DNA from: Hymenopellis radicata
Taxonomy: Eukaryota > Basidiomycota > Agaricomycetes > Agaricales > Physalacriaceae
Reading direction: 5' to 3'
Length of the DNA: 30,082 bases
Assembly (NCBI GenBank): GCA_015501595.1
Contig: JADNRX010000602.1
Span: 1-30,082 of the forward strand
The position numbers and the translations under genes were made by a program. Positions 1-9,248 of the stretch are shown piece by piece. Every line of letters starts with the position of its first letter. The stretch's first letter is position 1. The notes under the pieces were generated by a model. That model saw only the letters and a program-made list of their open reading frames with translations. It was not told the origin of the DNA and did no database searches.

Positions 1-1
1 C

Positions 2-1036
2 GCCTCCCTTAACAGTTTCATCAGGCTTAAGGAAATCAGGCGACACCTGCTCAGAACGGGCAGCGAGGCTCATAATCGTAACGACAAACTAAACAAATTT
101 CACGAAACCCTTCGTGAATGGTGGTCGTCGAGCAAGATGTCAGCGCTAGCTACGAACGTCACTCACGCTTTCACGATCTTTCCAGTCCAGTGCTGGCAGC
201 CTTATCTGAGAGACATCAACTACCAGGTAAGCACGAACTACATGAATCGAAGCTACGAAATTGACGCGTTTGATAGTGGTCACCTTCGTTGCGACCCTCA
301 CCGAGATGCATTACCTCTGGACCCTCAGCGAAAATGCAACCGACTTTGAGACCCGCTTTCGCATTGCTCAGGACTTCCGCAGGACGCAGGCCAGGCTAGA
401 AGCGCTCAGTTACGAGACCATCGATAGCGCACACGCCTGCTACCATCCTTTCTTGCGGCATCTGGAGGAGCATACTCTGCCCGCTAGTCGTCATGTCGTA
501 TCGTTACTGCGCAACTTGCTTCGTATCCTGGACGATGCCATCGACGAAGTTGAGAAAGATATCCGCTCCTTTTCTTGGTTCAAATATCTCAACGTCTTTG
601 GACTTGGAGCACTCTCTGCCATGCATGCTGATCATCGGGCGATGAAATGAAGTCCGCCCGGCACTACTAGGGTTTCTCAGCGACGTTGAAACGGTCCACA
701 AAAATCTCGCGCTCATGGCTCGTTACTCTCGGTGGCTTCTGTCGCGTCCGCAGGTGTGTTGACTTTTTCGAGTTCTGCCACATTCTCATCATTTCCTCCG
801 ATCAGTCGTATGTGCCTGCCTCTGTATCGCACCCTCCCGATCTATCAGAGTTGATGGCTTTGATTCACGACATGGAAACGGATTTCGAAAGTCTCAAGGA
901 GAGATCCCGACCGCGCGATTTCGTCCTTGCTCCGGGCTACGGTTCGCCGCGAAAGGAACCTTCACTGCCCTCACCGGGCGTCATTAAAGATCTTGTCATA
1001 CTGGGCCTATGGTGCGATAGTGATGCAAGTAACTGA
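2..1036 (+). pseudogene. decayed 3' part of unknown-family gene, left paralog
   Basis: This is the 3' part of a gene entering from the left edge. I do not recognise the family. Exons read as 2-226, 277-753 and 806-1036, with introns 227-276 (GTAAGC...TAG) and 754-805 (GTGTGT...CAG). The protein matches the copy at 25090-26431 in blocks: FPVQCW near 180-197, LSENATDFETRFRIAQDFR near 327-385, VETVHKNLALMARYS near 686-730, and the last exon with PPDLSELMALIHDME and GSPRK..PS...LGLWC. Both introns lie at the same places as in that copy. The middle exon needs a one-base loss near 290 and a second shift near 645-650, where the middle frame stops, to follow the homologous frame. The shifts cancel, so the last exon is back in frame. 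I infer a decaying copy, though unseen introns could explain part of this. The 5' end lies outside the window. Confidence 0.6.
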
Positions 1037-2006
1037 AAGACCCCGGCGTGTTTCCAATCACTAAACTAGGATTAAAGCTTAGAACAGCCACAGACCTCCC
1101 TATCTACACGTTTGTTAAGTTTTGTATGTAGTACTAGTTTAGAGACCGCACAAGCAATGTACGAAAATTTCTAAGGTACTGCGCCTCCGATCTTTAATAT
1201 CACTGTTTTCTCATAGGCATACTTACTTCGAATGTTGCGCTCACTTTTTAAAAAAATCCATTGTATACACCATCGTACAGCAGTACATGTCAGAGTACAG
1301 GCGCTAAAGTAAGTCTGTAGGGTGTAGTAAGGTATGTGTCCTCTCGGCTGCGACGATCCTTATCGCATTGAATTATGGTGCGGTTACTGGTGCACTTTGG
1401 GCTGCGTGAGTTTTTAGAACATGGCATCCTGAAAAGGATCGCGCGAGGCTGTATGTGGTCGTTGTGCTAAGTGGCTAAGACTAAGTGGCGGGCGGACCAG
1501 CTGCACAGGTGTGAAGTCTGTGGTGAATCGTCGTGTGTCCGATACATATTGAATCAGATGAGGAATGCTCTTGGGCTCAGTGAGGATATGTGTGAGTTGG
1601 AGGTCGCGGTTTGTTCGCTTCAGTCCGCATCTGAGTCGATTTCTGTGGCGAGGCATCTGTTGGGAGCTGGTATCGGAGGAACCAACTGAATGGCTCACAT
1701 GAGTGAGGACTGCGCGTAGCGCGGGACTCGAGCGACGAGAACAACGACGATAATGGGATAAAAGGAAGGAAAAGATGATACACGTGGTAGTCTACGTATG
1801 GGTACGCGGGCCGACACAAATACTGCTGAACAGCATAGCTCACCACTAGGCAGTTTAGTTCGAACACCTCCTACACTGGACGGCGGAATACTGTTACAGA
1901 CGACGGTGGCTTCATCTCACTCAAGTATCGGCTTGAGACTTTGTTATTACAGATACAAAACAGAGGAGTGGATACAGGTAGGCGGGTAGGCGCCGCGGTC
2001 CGACAT
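1037..2006. other. intergenic stretch between convergent gene ends
   Basis: This stretch lies between the stop of the left paralog and the stop (minus strand) of the disrupted paralog. Its first 350 bases are AT-rich with no coding signal. A 72-codon plus-strand frame at 1471-1689 contains RCEVCGESSC, but it has no homology I recognise and overlaps an open minus frame of similar length, so I do not call it a gene. I see no repeat or RNA gene here. Confidence 0.4.
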
Positions 2007-2168
2007 TTAATGACTGTCATTGTCGAGCAACTGGAACCGTTTGTCTACTTCCGTCACCAAAGCATCCTTCTTTCGGGCCAAGTTGTCAACAACCCGCACG
2101 AAGTGTTCACGGATGATCTGGGGATCCTTGATAGCCTTCGTTCGTTCCTCAGTCGTCCTGAGTCTGCT
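2007..2168 (-). pseudogene. last exon of the gypsy-disrupted paralog
   Basis: This is the terminal exon of the minus-strand gene whose other exons lie at 23425-24750, 21 kb away across the gypsy element. It encodes 53 residues and a TAA stop. The acceptor is CTCTGTAG and the preceding intron is 2169-2219 (GTACGT...TAG, 51 nt). The donor follows immediately after the gypsy target duplication. The peptide (SRLRTTEERTKAIKD..., then VVDNLARKKDALVTEVDKRF) is charged and probably helical. It occupies the position of the last exon in the two plus-strand paralogs, which begin SYVPAS and SYAPAS. The exon starts in the frame expected from the exon before the insertion, which is the main reason to trust the join. 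Whether a functional transcript is still made is unknown. The longer plus-strand frame over this interval is antisense. Confidence 0.6.
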
Positions 2169-2219
2169 CTACAGAGACACGTCATTCATCAGTTGCAGAA
2201 AAAGTTGGTATACACGTAC

Positions 2220-2224
2220 CTGGA
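2220..2224. repeat. gypsy target-site duplication, left copy (CTGGA)
   Basis: CTGGA directly precedes the LTR here and directly follows the other LTR at 23425-23429. Five bases is the usual duplication for Ty3/gypsy integrases. On the gene strand it reads TCCAG, the last five bases of an exon. Confidence 0.85.
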
Positions 2225-2512
2225 TGTGAGGTTAGCGTGATCTAAGACCACGGTAACCGTCACACGGGTATGAGGGAGTGATGAGAGGCGACGAGAGTCG
2301 AATCTCAGAGGGACCAAAATGACTGGATAAGAGTGTAGATTTCGGGAATCCTACTTACAACTCTAGCTACACGGCTGTATATATAGTATTTTAGAAGCTG
2401 AGTCAAAGTAGTATGGTAAACAATACGAATCGGGTAAGATAACAAAGAGGGATGAGTAAAGTAAGGCGCGGAAGTAAAAGTAGGTGGCGGTGCATGTCAC
2501 CTAATCGTTACA
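2225..2512 (-). repeat. gypsy 3' LTR
   Basis: This 288-bp repeat matches 23137-23424 without a difference that I can find. In sense orientation it begins TGTAACGATT and ends CTAACCTCACA. A TATA-like TATATATA lies at 2378-2385 (minus strand), a candidate core promoter. Because it is the downstream LTR it would mainly supply the polyadenylation signal. The polypurine tract before it is weak (sense GGAGGGCG just outside 2512). Confidence 0.93.
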
Positions 2513-2540
2513 TACGCCCTCCGAACCTTGGCACAGGGTT

Positions 2541-3572
2541 CTATTCAGCACGCGCCTTGCCTTTGGCCTTGGTCTCCGCATCACGTTCGCGGATACGCTC
2601 GTTGACACGTCGCTCGATGTCAGCCTCCTTCTCTTTAACCTCCTTCCCCATGAGACGGTCTGACTTTTTCCCCTCCTGGTAGAGTTGCTGCTTGATGTGC
2701 TGCTTGGATGTGGAGACGAGCATGTTCAGGAAGAGCTCGTCGTCGGCAGCTCCGCGCTGACGCATACGGAAGGCCTGGAGCATCGCGGGTGGCGGAGCAG
2801 TGCTGACCTTGGACGACATGGAGGACCACGACGTGACGGCTGTTCCGGCAACGGAGGCGGGAGCCTTGGGGGGACGCGTCTTGGGGTATGGAGCCTTGAA
2901 TTTGTTCTTGGAAGGTGCGTTGGAGTTTCTGTCTGTACGAATGGTGGATTCCTTCTGATGATGAGGTGTAGGCTTGCTGGGGGGAAGCGGAGCGGCGTCT
3001 TTCATCAACACGTCGTCTTCATTGCCAAAGATGTCTCCGATCGTCATGTCGTCGAGCAAGCCGAAGCCACCATTGTTAACGGCAGGACTCTCGAGGCGAA
3101 AGTGGATGGACGTGACGGGCCTGAACGTCAAGGCGAGTTCGGTATTGACGGTGCCGGAAAGGAGGGACACCGTCGGAAACCAGACATCAATCTCGTCGGG
3201 GCTAACATCGTCCCACTTTCTCCAGAAACGCAGGACAAGCGATGGACTGTCCTGGGAGTGCGCGAACATAGCCTCCTGCGCGACATGTTCGTCGGTAAAG
3301 GTTCCATCATGGAGTCCTTCGAGGAACTGGGTGGATGCGAGCATGGTAGTGGTGTCGATGGTGGCCCCTCCGTAGAGGTCAGTCCACGAGACTCGACCCG
3401 TACCAGTTTCGACGGTGAACGGGGAGCCAGGATAGTCGAGGACGAGGGGGGTATAGATTTGGAAAGGGGTGGTTTTGGCAGCTGCTCGTTCATTGCGGGA
3501 ACGGACTCGCTCCTGGAGGGAGGCGAGCTGCACGGTGGGGGTGGAGAAGTTGATGAGGTCTGGCTGGGACAT
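2541..3572 (-). CDS. extra ORF of the gypsy element, unknown function
   Basis: This frame of 343 codons lies in sense orientation between the integrase stop and the 3' LTR, the position where env or accessory ORFs sit in some Ty3/gypsy elements. I chose the start MSQPDLINFS. The frame is open 49 codons further upstream to 3719, but that stretch is low-complexity and crosses an inverted repeat. The N-terminal 190 residues look globular, with segments such as YTPLVLDYPGSPFTVETG and LRFWRKWDDVSPDEIDVWFP. A Lys/Pro/Ser-rich linker follows (PSKNKFKAPYPKTRPPKAPA). The end is a highly charged, probably coiled-coil tail (KEVKEKEADIERRVNERIRERD). I see no signal peptide, transmembrane segment or glycoprotein features, so it is not a typical envelope. 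It is intact, unlike pol. It could be a captured host gene or an element-specific Gag-like protein. Confidence 0.6.
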   Translation of the reverse strand: MSQPDLINFSTPTVQLASLQERVRSRNERAAAKTTPFQIYTPLVLDYPGSPFTVETGTGRVSWTDLYGGATIDTTTMLASTQFLEGLHDGTFTDEHVAQEAMFAHSQDSPSLVLRFWRKWDDVSPDEIDVWFPTVSLLSGTVNTELALTFRPVTSIHFRLESPAVNNGGFGLLDDMTIGDIFGNEDDVLMKDAAPLPPSKPTPHHQKESTIRTDRNSNAPSKNKFKAPYPKTRPPKAPASVAGTAVTSWSSMSSKVSTAPPPAMLQAFRMRQRGAADDELFLNMLVSTSKQHIKQQLYQEGKKSDRLMGKEVKEKEADIERRVNERIRERDAETKAKGKARAE

Positions 3573-3939
3573 GGGAAAGGATGGGGGCGGTAAAGCTGGA
3601 TTTTCTTCGCCCCCCGACCCATTACTGTGCTTTGCATAATTCCGTGAACACACCAACTTTTTGTCAAAGCGATCGACGGGGCCCAGACCGCCCACGGAGC
3701 CGCGCCTTCTCGGCACCAAGGTGGCCGCCCATGACTAACGGACCTATACCGCCATCCCATGCACCTCAAAAATCAATGTTGGTTAAAAGGAAGTATATTT
3801 AAGGTAGTTTTGGTACATCAGGATACTTGAGAAGGCTGGCGGAAGGAGAGGAATGCCGAGGCTGTGGGAGAATACTCCCCTCCGCCGATATGCCGCGGAC
3901 CGGATGTGCGGTCCGATTATTTTTATTTTTTTGAGATGT
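3573..3939. other. gypsy spacer between integrase stop and third ORF
   Basis: This non-coding spacer of about 370 bases lies between pol and the third ORF. It is bounded by the two arms of an imperfect inverted repeat and contains a small hairpin at about 3896-3915 (CGGACCG, six-base loop, CGGTCCG) followed by a T-rich run on the plus strand. It could carry a subgenomic promoter for the third ORF, but I see no clear TATA box in sense orientation. Confidence 0.4.
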
Positions 3940-3964
3940 TCACGGAATTATGCAAAGGGCAGTA
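3623..3964. repeat. 28-bp inverted repeat around the pol stop and spacer
   Basis: The arms 3623-3650 and 3937-3964 are inverted copies, 28 bases with 2 mismatches. The perfect 20-base core is CTTTGCATAATTCCGTGAAC on the plus strand at 3630-3649 and on the minus strand at 3957-3938. The right arm contains the pol stop codon. I see no flanking duplication that would prove an inserted element. Confidence 0.7.
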
Positions 3965-6848
3965 TATATGGGCGAGTCGTCTATTTCACATAGAGATACG
4001 ACGGCAAATTCGATTTGAGTTTCCAAATTTTCTTTGGCCGGAGTTCGGGCAAGTTTATCAATAGATTCAACACCTTGTACTTCAAGATATTGCTCTAAAG
4101 CATGCAGATGATCAACTTTATTGAGCGGGAGCCAAGTAATGTCTCCCGCCTTCCATTTTAACTCAAAGAGTAAGTTTTCGCCATAGCCCGAGTGTCGGAG
4201 AATACAGTCGACCGCCCACTCACTTTGCGGAGTATCGAAAGCAGAGATTTGAGTGTCCAACCTTCCGGGAAACAATCGGTCATCGTTCGGTACATGGATT
4301 CTCAGAAGAGATGCATGAAATACATCATGTATTCCACGCTGCTTCAATGCGGATGGTAGAGCAAGGCGGAACGAAGTGTCATTAAAATTCCGTATGATAC
4401 GATACGGACCAATGTACTTGGGAACCAGTTTACGAACTGTTCCTTTCGGAAACGAGATATTCTTCGTCGATAAGTACACGAAATCATCAACCGAGAACGG
4501 TACTGGTCGCCGTTTCCGATTCGCATCGCGAGTTTGCTTAACACGCGCGTCAAGAATGCTGTCATGAGCGGCGATGATTGCCTGCTTGAGCCGTTGAGCA
4601 AAAACACGGACACCGGGGTATTCGTCTTTACCTGCGGCATCCCAGACCATAGCACGAGGTATGCGTCCCGAATTCAAAAAGAACGGAGAGTATCCCGTTG
4701 TTTCTGATCTTGCCAGGTTGATAGCAAATTCGATTGCTGGGAGCTTTGAGACCCAATCGTGGTGCGTCGGGGAGATACACTGCCGGAGCATCTGCTCGAT
4801 AGTCCGATTCGCACGTTCCGTGAGACCATCAGTTTCCGGATGGTAAGCAGAGGACATCTTGAAGCTACTGCCTATCAGAGCGTGGAGGTGAGTCCAAAAC
4901 TGACTTGTGAATAAAGAATCACGATCACTCACAATGGCTTTTGGTAAACCATGATGTTTGTATACCTCGGCGAAGACAAGTTCAGCGACGTCCTTGGCCT
5001 TGTAATTTGTTCGGCCTGGAACGAGGTGAACCATCCCCGTGAGGTGATCCACGATAACGGCGAGTGAGTCGAACGAGCCATCACGGTTCTTTGACAGTGG
5101 AAGGGGTCCCATGAAATCAATGCCGATAACTTCCCATGGTGTCGTGGGAGGTCCAAGAGGCTTGAGCTGTCCGTAAGGCTTTTGGTTGTTAGGCTTGATC
5201 CTTGCACAAATTGAACAAGACGTACAGAACATTTCTATGTCTTTCGCCATAGATTTCCACCAAACCTGGGTTCGGAGATACGCCAACGTCTTGCGGTAAC
5301 CAAGGTGGGCGAGCAGAGAGTGAGCCTCGTCGATGATGATTTCGCGAAGGTTACGTCCATTGAGGTGGAGGAGAGGAACACATAGAAGGCGTTGTTCCCC
5401 AAGTCGCAGATAAACTAAGCCGTCTGCAACGTCAAAGTTTCTAAATTCTTTTGGCTTTGCGAGTACAGCGCGAAACACGGGGTCGCCCGCGTATCTGTCT
5501 CGAATCGTGGCTTTAAGGTCGATGCCAGCGCGTCCAGATGTTAGGATGTCCATGATTGTTGAATCATGGTTGAGATCAGGAACTGGATTTGGTTCCGTTG
5601 AACCCCGATCGGTTGAGTCCGTGTTAACTCCGGGTCTCTTCAAACCGTCAACTGGGGTAGGGACGAGTTCTTCTGTAATGCGTTCTGGTTGGCTCTGAGC
5701 CGCCCACGGAGTCGATTGGCTTTGTGCCGTCGCGCTCGTTTGGCTCTGTGCCGACGAGCTTGGTGTCGTTCGGCTCAGCGCCGGCGACTTGGCAGTAGGA
5801 CCAGCAGGATCAAGACCAGAACCAGCAGGAGTACCAGGAGCAGCAGGACCGGGAGCAGCGGGCACGGATGATGGGACAGTCGTCGCGGATTTTGACGGCG
5901 TTTGCGACGCAGCGGGACCAGGCGCGTCGGCTTCGGGCAAGATTTGAACGTTGGGTGGTGTACTCCCGCCCTCAGTTCGTTCCTTTGGCCCACGAAGGAC
6001 GAATTTCTCTTTCATCCGACGGGCAAATGCCGTGGACTCGTTAACGGTGCGCTTTTTCCGCGGCGCAGGTGCATAACTAACCGGTTTTCGGTCGCGTAGT
6101 TCCATTGCACTAGCTTCAAGACCACCAGGAGCACGAGACGCGCCCTCCGTTCCGACGAGGAGGGGTGCTGTTACTCCGAATTTCTCAAGTGAGTCATTGT
6201 CGACAACGTCGTGATACGTATACTCACTGCGTGAGCGCAGCGTGCCTTTGGCCTCATTGGAGTATATCCGGGATAACGAGTCTGCGAGGACGTTGTCGAC
6301 ACCCCGGACGTACTCGACTTTGAAGTCGAACATGCCCAGTTTCTCGAGCCAGCGTGCTTGGCGGCCTGAGAGATCTTTCTGCGAGAGAAGGTAAGTCAAT
6401 CCTTTGTGGTCTGTGACCCAAGTAAAACTTAAGCCTTGCAGAATATCGCGATACCGCATCATTGTCTCGACGCCAGCAAGCATTTCGATTTCGTGGACAG
6501 GGTAATTCTGCTGGGCGGCATTCAGCTTCGCCGAGTAATACGCCGCGACGGATCCGCTTTTCCAGTCGTGCCTTGGATTACGACGCCAGCGATACCGGTA
6601 GCGCACCCGTCGGTAACCAACCATACGGGAGGAGCGCCGTCACTGTAATCCAACGGTACGCGACTGCGTTTACCGCCTGCCTCGATTTTCCGTTTAACGT
6701 CTTCGAAAGCGCGCTGTTCAGTATATCCCCATCGAAATGGGACAGCATCGCCAGTAATGGCTGTCAAGACACCCATGGGTACGCGCACTGAGTCTACGTC
6801 GTCCGCCAAGTAACCGACTGACCCGAGAAATCCCCGTAGGAGATCCTA
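3940..6848 (-). pseudogene. gypsy pol, 3' part: RT end, RNase H, integrase, chromodomain-like tail
   Basis: This is the downstream half of the gypsy polyprotein, resuming after the TIR element with LLRGFLGSVGYLADDV, the usual end of the RT connection. RNase H carries LVTDG, EIEML, VTDHKG and LADSLSR. One base is missing near 6570 (between GIAGVVIQG and WKSGSVAAYYSAK), so RNase H is split between two frames. The frame then stays open to 3940. A Pro/Ala/Ser/Gln-rich linker of about 250 residues follows. Integrase has an HHCC zinc finger (HSLLAHLG..., CTSCSIC near residue 465 of this frame) and the catalytic triad in IDFMGP, VSDRDSLF and LTERANRTIE. A GPY/F-like KYIGPYRII comes next. The end (ILRHSGYG..LLFELKWKAGDITWLP) resembles a chromodomain. 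The catalytic residues are present. The defects are the insertion and the frameshift. Confidence 0.88.
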
Positions 6849-6870
6849 TTACATCAGGAAAACAGAGGAT

Positions 6871-7031
6871 TGGTCTTTCCGGTCTTGGTCTTTTGGCTGA
6901 GGTCTTTTTCGGTCTTGGTCTTGCCACTGAAGTCTTTCCTGGTCTTTGTCTTTTGGATTCGGTCTTTCTGGTCTTGGTCTTCCTGTAGAACATCTTTTTT
7001 TGTCTTGGTCTTTCTAAAAATGTAGTCTTAT
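6871..7031. repeat. left subterminal GGTCTT array
   Basis: GGTCTT and near variants (AGTCTT, TGTCTT) recur about every 8-20 bases just inside the left TIR. AAGACC copies on the other strand fill the matching right end. Such arrays often serve as transposase binding sites in TIR elements, but here that is inference. Confidence 0.65.
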
Positions 7032-7274
7032 CTTCCGCAACCTAGTGCGATACCCGTACCCTAGCGTCCGGTACGGGTTACCCGTTATTCTTCCAGCGGG
7101 TTTCAAACGGGGCACGGGTATCCCGATACCCGTTGGCTGGCTGATTTCGGCGCGGCGCGGAAAGCTCAACAGAGCGAACCGCATACCAGCGACGAAAGAG
7201 CAGTGGGTAGACGAGGTGAAGGGGGGTGGAGGGAGGTGGAAAAGGCGACGGCATTGGCGGCGAGTCCGTCGTGG
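7032..7274. other. GC-rich non-coding segment with CCCGTA/ACCCG repeats
   Basis: This stretch inside the TIR element has several short repeats of TACCCG or CGGGTA (for example GATACCCGTACCC near 7048 and again near 7120) and no convincing coding frame. I see nothing else identifiable. Confidence 0.35.
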
Positions 7275-7733
7275 TCACAATTCACGTCGTGCTGCACATG
7301 TATGGGGCTTACGTGTCGCATTCACGCGTCCACGTCCTCTCGTCGTGCGCGTCCTCCTTAGCGCCATCGCAACCTCGTCCTCCTCCTTGACTCCAACATA
7401 GACCAAATTCGCCCACGCAGGTTCGCTTATTTCGGCGAAAGGCTCTGGCAGGTTATTCGCGTTAGCTCTGGCCTGTTTCCATGCCCCGCGCGACGCCTTT
7501 ATCATGAAGACGTTTCGTAGCGCATGATTATAAGACATGCAGCAATCTAGGTGTCCTTGAGCAAAGAAAACACGAAAAACACAGATATATCGCACCTCCA
7601 ATAGGACGTCGAAAGGCAGGTCAGTAAAATTCGCGGCGGTAACGCAGCGCGCGTTGCGAGTCTTCCGGCCAACTTGAGAAACACAGTTGTCCACGTCGCC
7701 GTCGTCATTGAGACGACACAAAGTCGTCGCCAT
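7275..7733 (-). pseudogene. F-box-like protein fragment inside the TIR element
   Basis: This open frame of 152 codons starts MATTLCRLND. Around residues 37-46 it reads FTDLPFDVLLE, the start of the F-box of many Agaricomycete F-box proteins. Further on, ALRNVFMIKASRGAWKQAR and ISEPAWANLVY match the usual pattern in that family (ALR..L..R.S...W..AR, then SEPAYANL). F-box proteins recruit substrates to SCF ubiquitin ligases through Skp1. A GT-AG interval at 7556-7595 sits exactly after LLE, where this family often has an intron. It is 40 nt long, and removing it breaks the frame, so the copy is probably degenerate. After LVY the frame becomes low-complexity Arg/Thr-rich and is probably not exon. 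It may be a captured host gene piece or an older host locus. Confidence 0.5.
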
Positions 7734-8185
7734 GGTCAGTCAAGACCGACACAAAGTTAAGCGCCGGTGTCGTCGTCGCCGACTTAGAGTCGAGCGACGG
7801 GTCATCGTAGGTGGTGGTGGTTGAAGGCAAGGGACTTAGAAAGAAATGATCTGCAACGGATGGCCCGTGCGCCAGCACGCAATCGAATCACGTGCATGTT
7901 GGTTTTGGTTTTTTTCCATCATCCGCTCCCTCTCCCTCTCCCACGACTTGTAAACTTCCGTCTCCGTCTGGTTGACCTTGATGCCAGTACTCCACTCAAT
8001 GTGCTGGATGGACACGTCACCCACGATGATGGATGCGGCACCCAGGCGCCGCCTACGACCAGGACTGTCGACCGCCGCCATTAACAAGGACCATCACCTG
8101 CACAACGACTGTTGAATCAGCCGTCGGGGCCTCGCTTTGAGCTTGCGCGGTAAGCCCTTCTGTCCGCCGACTACTGCACACTCAC
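7734..8185. other. TIR-element interior left of the copia insertion
   Basis: No gene is supported here. The piece at about 8107-8175 is a diverged copy of 17345-17412 on the other side of the copia element. Both read TTTGAGC.TG..CGGTAAGC followed by TGTCCGCC and a later ACTAC or TTACTAC. The shared GGTAAGC could be an old splice donor. Confidence 0.4.
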
Positions 8186-8190
8186 CCCTT
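8186..8190. repeat. copia target-site duplication, left copy (CCCTT)
   Basis: CCCTT directly precedes the LTR at 8191 and directly follows the other LTR at 17058-17062, a five-base duplication as expected for a Ty1/copia integrase. Confidence 0.85.
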
Positions 8191-8489
8191 TGTTGGAACT
8201 CAAGGACTCGGACAAGGAGGAGGAGGAATGCACACAGTATATAGTCCAAAGTATGTAGCTTATATACTGTAAATATAAGTTGTATCAAAGGGGAACATGG
8301 GGATCTAAGTAAGTAAACGAGTCAGTACGAGGTGTCCGGTGGTAACGGTAGCGGGTCGGTAGATACGGTAGCGGGTCGGTAGATACGGTAGCGGAATGGT
8401 AGCGACGAGAGCGGGTCGGGAAATGTAGGTGCGAGTCCGTTGAAAAAGGGATTAGAAAACAAACGAGTAGTCCGGCTTGGACTTCAACA
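8191..8489 (-). repeat. copia 3' LTR
   Basis: This 299-bp repeat has TG...CA ends (plus strand TGTTGGAACTC...GACTTCAACA). In sense orientation a TATATAAG box lies at 8259-8266. Upstream of it, two full copies and a partial copy of a 20-base unit (plus strand ACGGTAGCGGGTCGGTAGAT) run from 8345 to about 8402, in the U3 part where enhancers are expected. Confidence 0.93.
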
Positions 8490-8498
8490 CTCCCCCTC
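8490..8498 (-). promoter_or_regulatory. copia polypurine tract
   Basis: Sense strand GAGGGGGAG directly abuts the 3' LTR. It would survive RNase H and prime plus-strand DNA synthesis. It overlaps the pol stop codon (TGA, 8499-8497). Confidence 0.8.
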
Positions 8499-9248
8499 AA
8501 GCCGGAACAAGTCCTAGGCTTCGAGCAAAGTGTTTGGCCTTCGCACTGGGAAGGGCTTTGGTGAGTGTGTCCGCGAGCATGTCGTCCGTGGGACAGTAGA
8601 TAAGCTGAATGTCTCCGTTGGCGATCGCGTACCGTATGAAGTGGTACCGAATGTCGATGTGCTTAGTACGCGCGTGAAATTGTCCAAGTTCGGCGTGAGC
8701 GAGTGCGAGTGCCGACTGGTTGTCGTCGTAGATGGTGATGGGATCGTTGAGGGGTGTGAACAGTTCGGAGATGAATTGACGCGTCCATAAGGCTTCCTTG
8801 CCCGCATACGTCAACGCAATATACTCCGCCTCGGTGGTCGAGAGTGCAACAATATCCTGCTGTTTAGACGACCACGAAACAGCTCCTCCGTCGATGAGAA
8901 ACGCGTACCCAGAAATTGCCTTGCGATTCTCCACACTCATTCCATCCGCATCAGCAAATCCTTCCAATCCTCTGCCTGATCCTTCTCCTCCAAAGGTAAG
9001 TCTCCAGCTGCGAGTACCCTTGAGATATTGCAGTGCACGTTTTGCTGCGTGCCAGTGCACCAGTCCGGGGTTGTCGTTAAAGCGCGAGAGGATGGTGGCC
9101 GCGTAAGCCAAGTCAGGGCGCGTGCCGGTCGTGATCCAAATCAGTGATCCGACCACACCTCTGTATGGATGTCGCTGTATTTCAGCGATCTCGAGCGCGT
9201 CGGTTGGACACTGGTCGCGTGACAGTTGGACATTCGGGTCCATAGGTA
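8497..9248 (-). pseudogene. copia pol, 3' part: RT end and RNase H
   Basis: This is the downstream fragment of the copia polyprotein after the MULE. It begins in the duplicated target (…PMDPNVQLS) and continues with YRGVVGSLIWITTGTRPDLAYA, the conserved RT tail. RNase H has FADADGM, ALSTTEAEYIAL, YDDNQSALALA, HIDIRYHFIR and MLADTLTKALP, with the acidic residues present, and ends LGLVPA before the polypurine tract. Removing the MULE plus one 9-bp duplication joins it in frame to the fragment at 12666 (CKPSAIPM | DPNVQLS). The usual codons are intact, so this half looks functional by itself. The open frame continues into MULE sequence as far as 9369, which is artificial. Confidence 0.9.
9240..9248. 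repeat. MULE target-site duplication, left copy (CCATAGGTA)
   Basis: The nine bases are repeated exactly at 12666-12674. Nine-base duplications are characteristic of Mutator-like elements. Confidence 0.9.

Noticed and set aside
1471..1689. Small Cys-containing ORF
   Set aside because: No homology, no splice or promoter signals, and an overlapping open minus frame of similar length.
1941..2240. Plus-strand ORF of 99 codons next to the gypsy LTR
   Set aside because: It is antisense to the last exon of the disrupted paralog and runs into the LTR. The minus-strand reading has splice sites and homology.
2685..3593. Plus-strand ORF of 302 codons
   Set aside because: It is antisense to the gypsy third ORF and Gly-rich without domains. 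The minus frame has the better composition and the right orientation for the element.
3896..3925. Hairpin followed by T-run resembling a rho-independent terminator
   Set aside because: The sequence is from a fungal nuclear genome, and such terminators do not act there.
6871..7031. Regular short repeats resembling a CRISPR array
   Set aside because: The units are 6 bases with irregular spacing, lie next to a TIR, and are in a eukaryotic setting.
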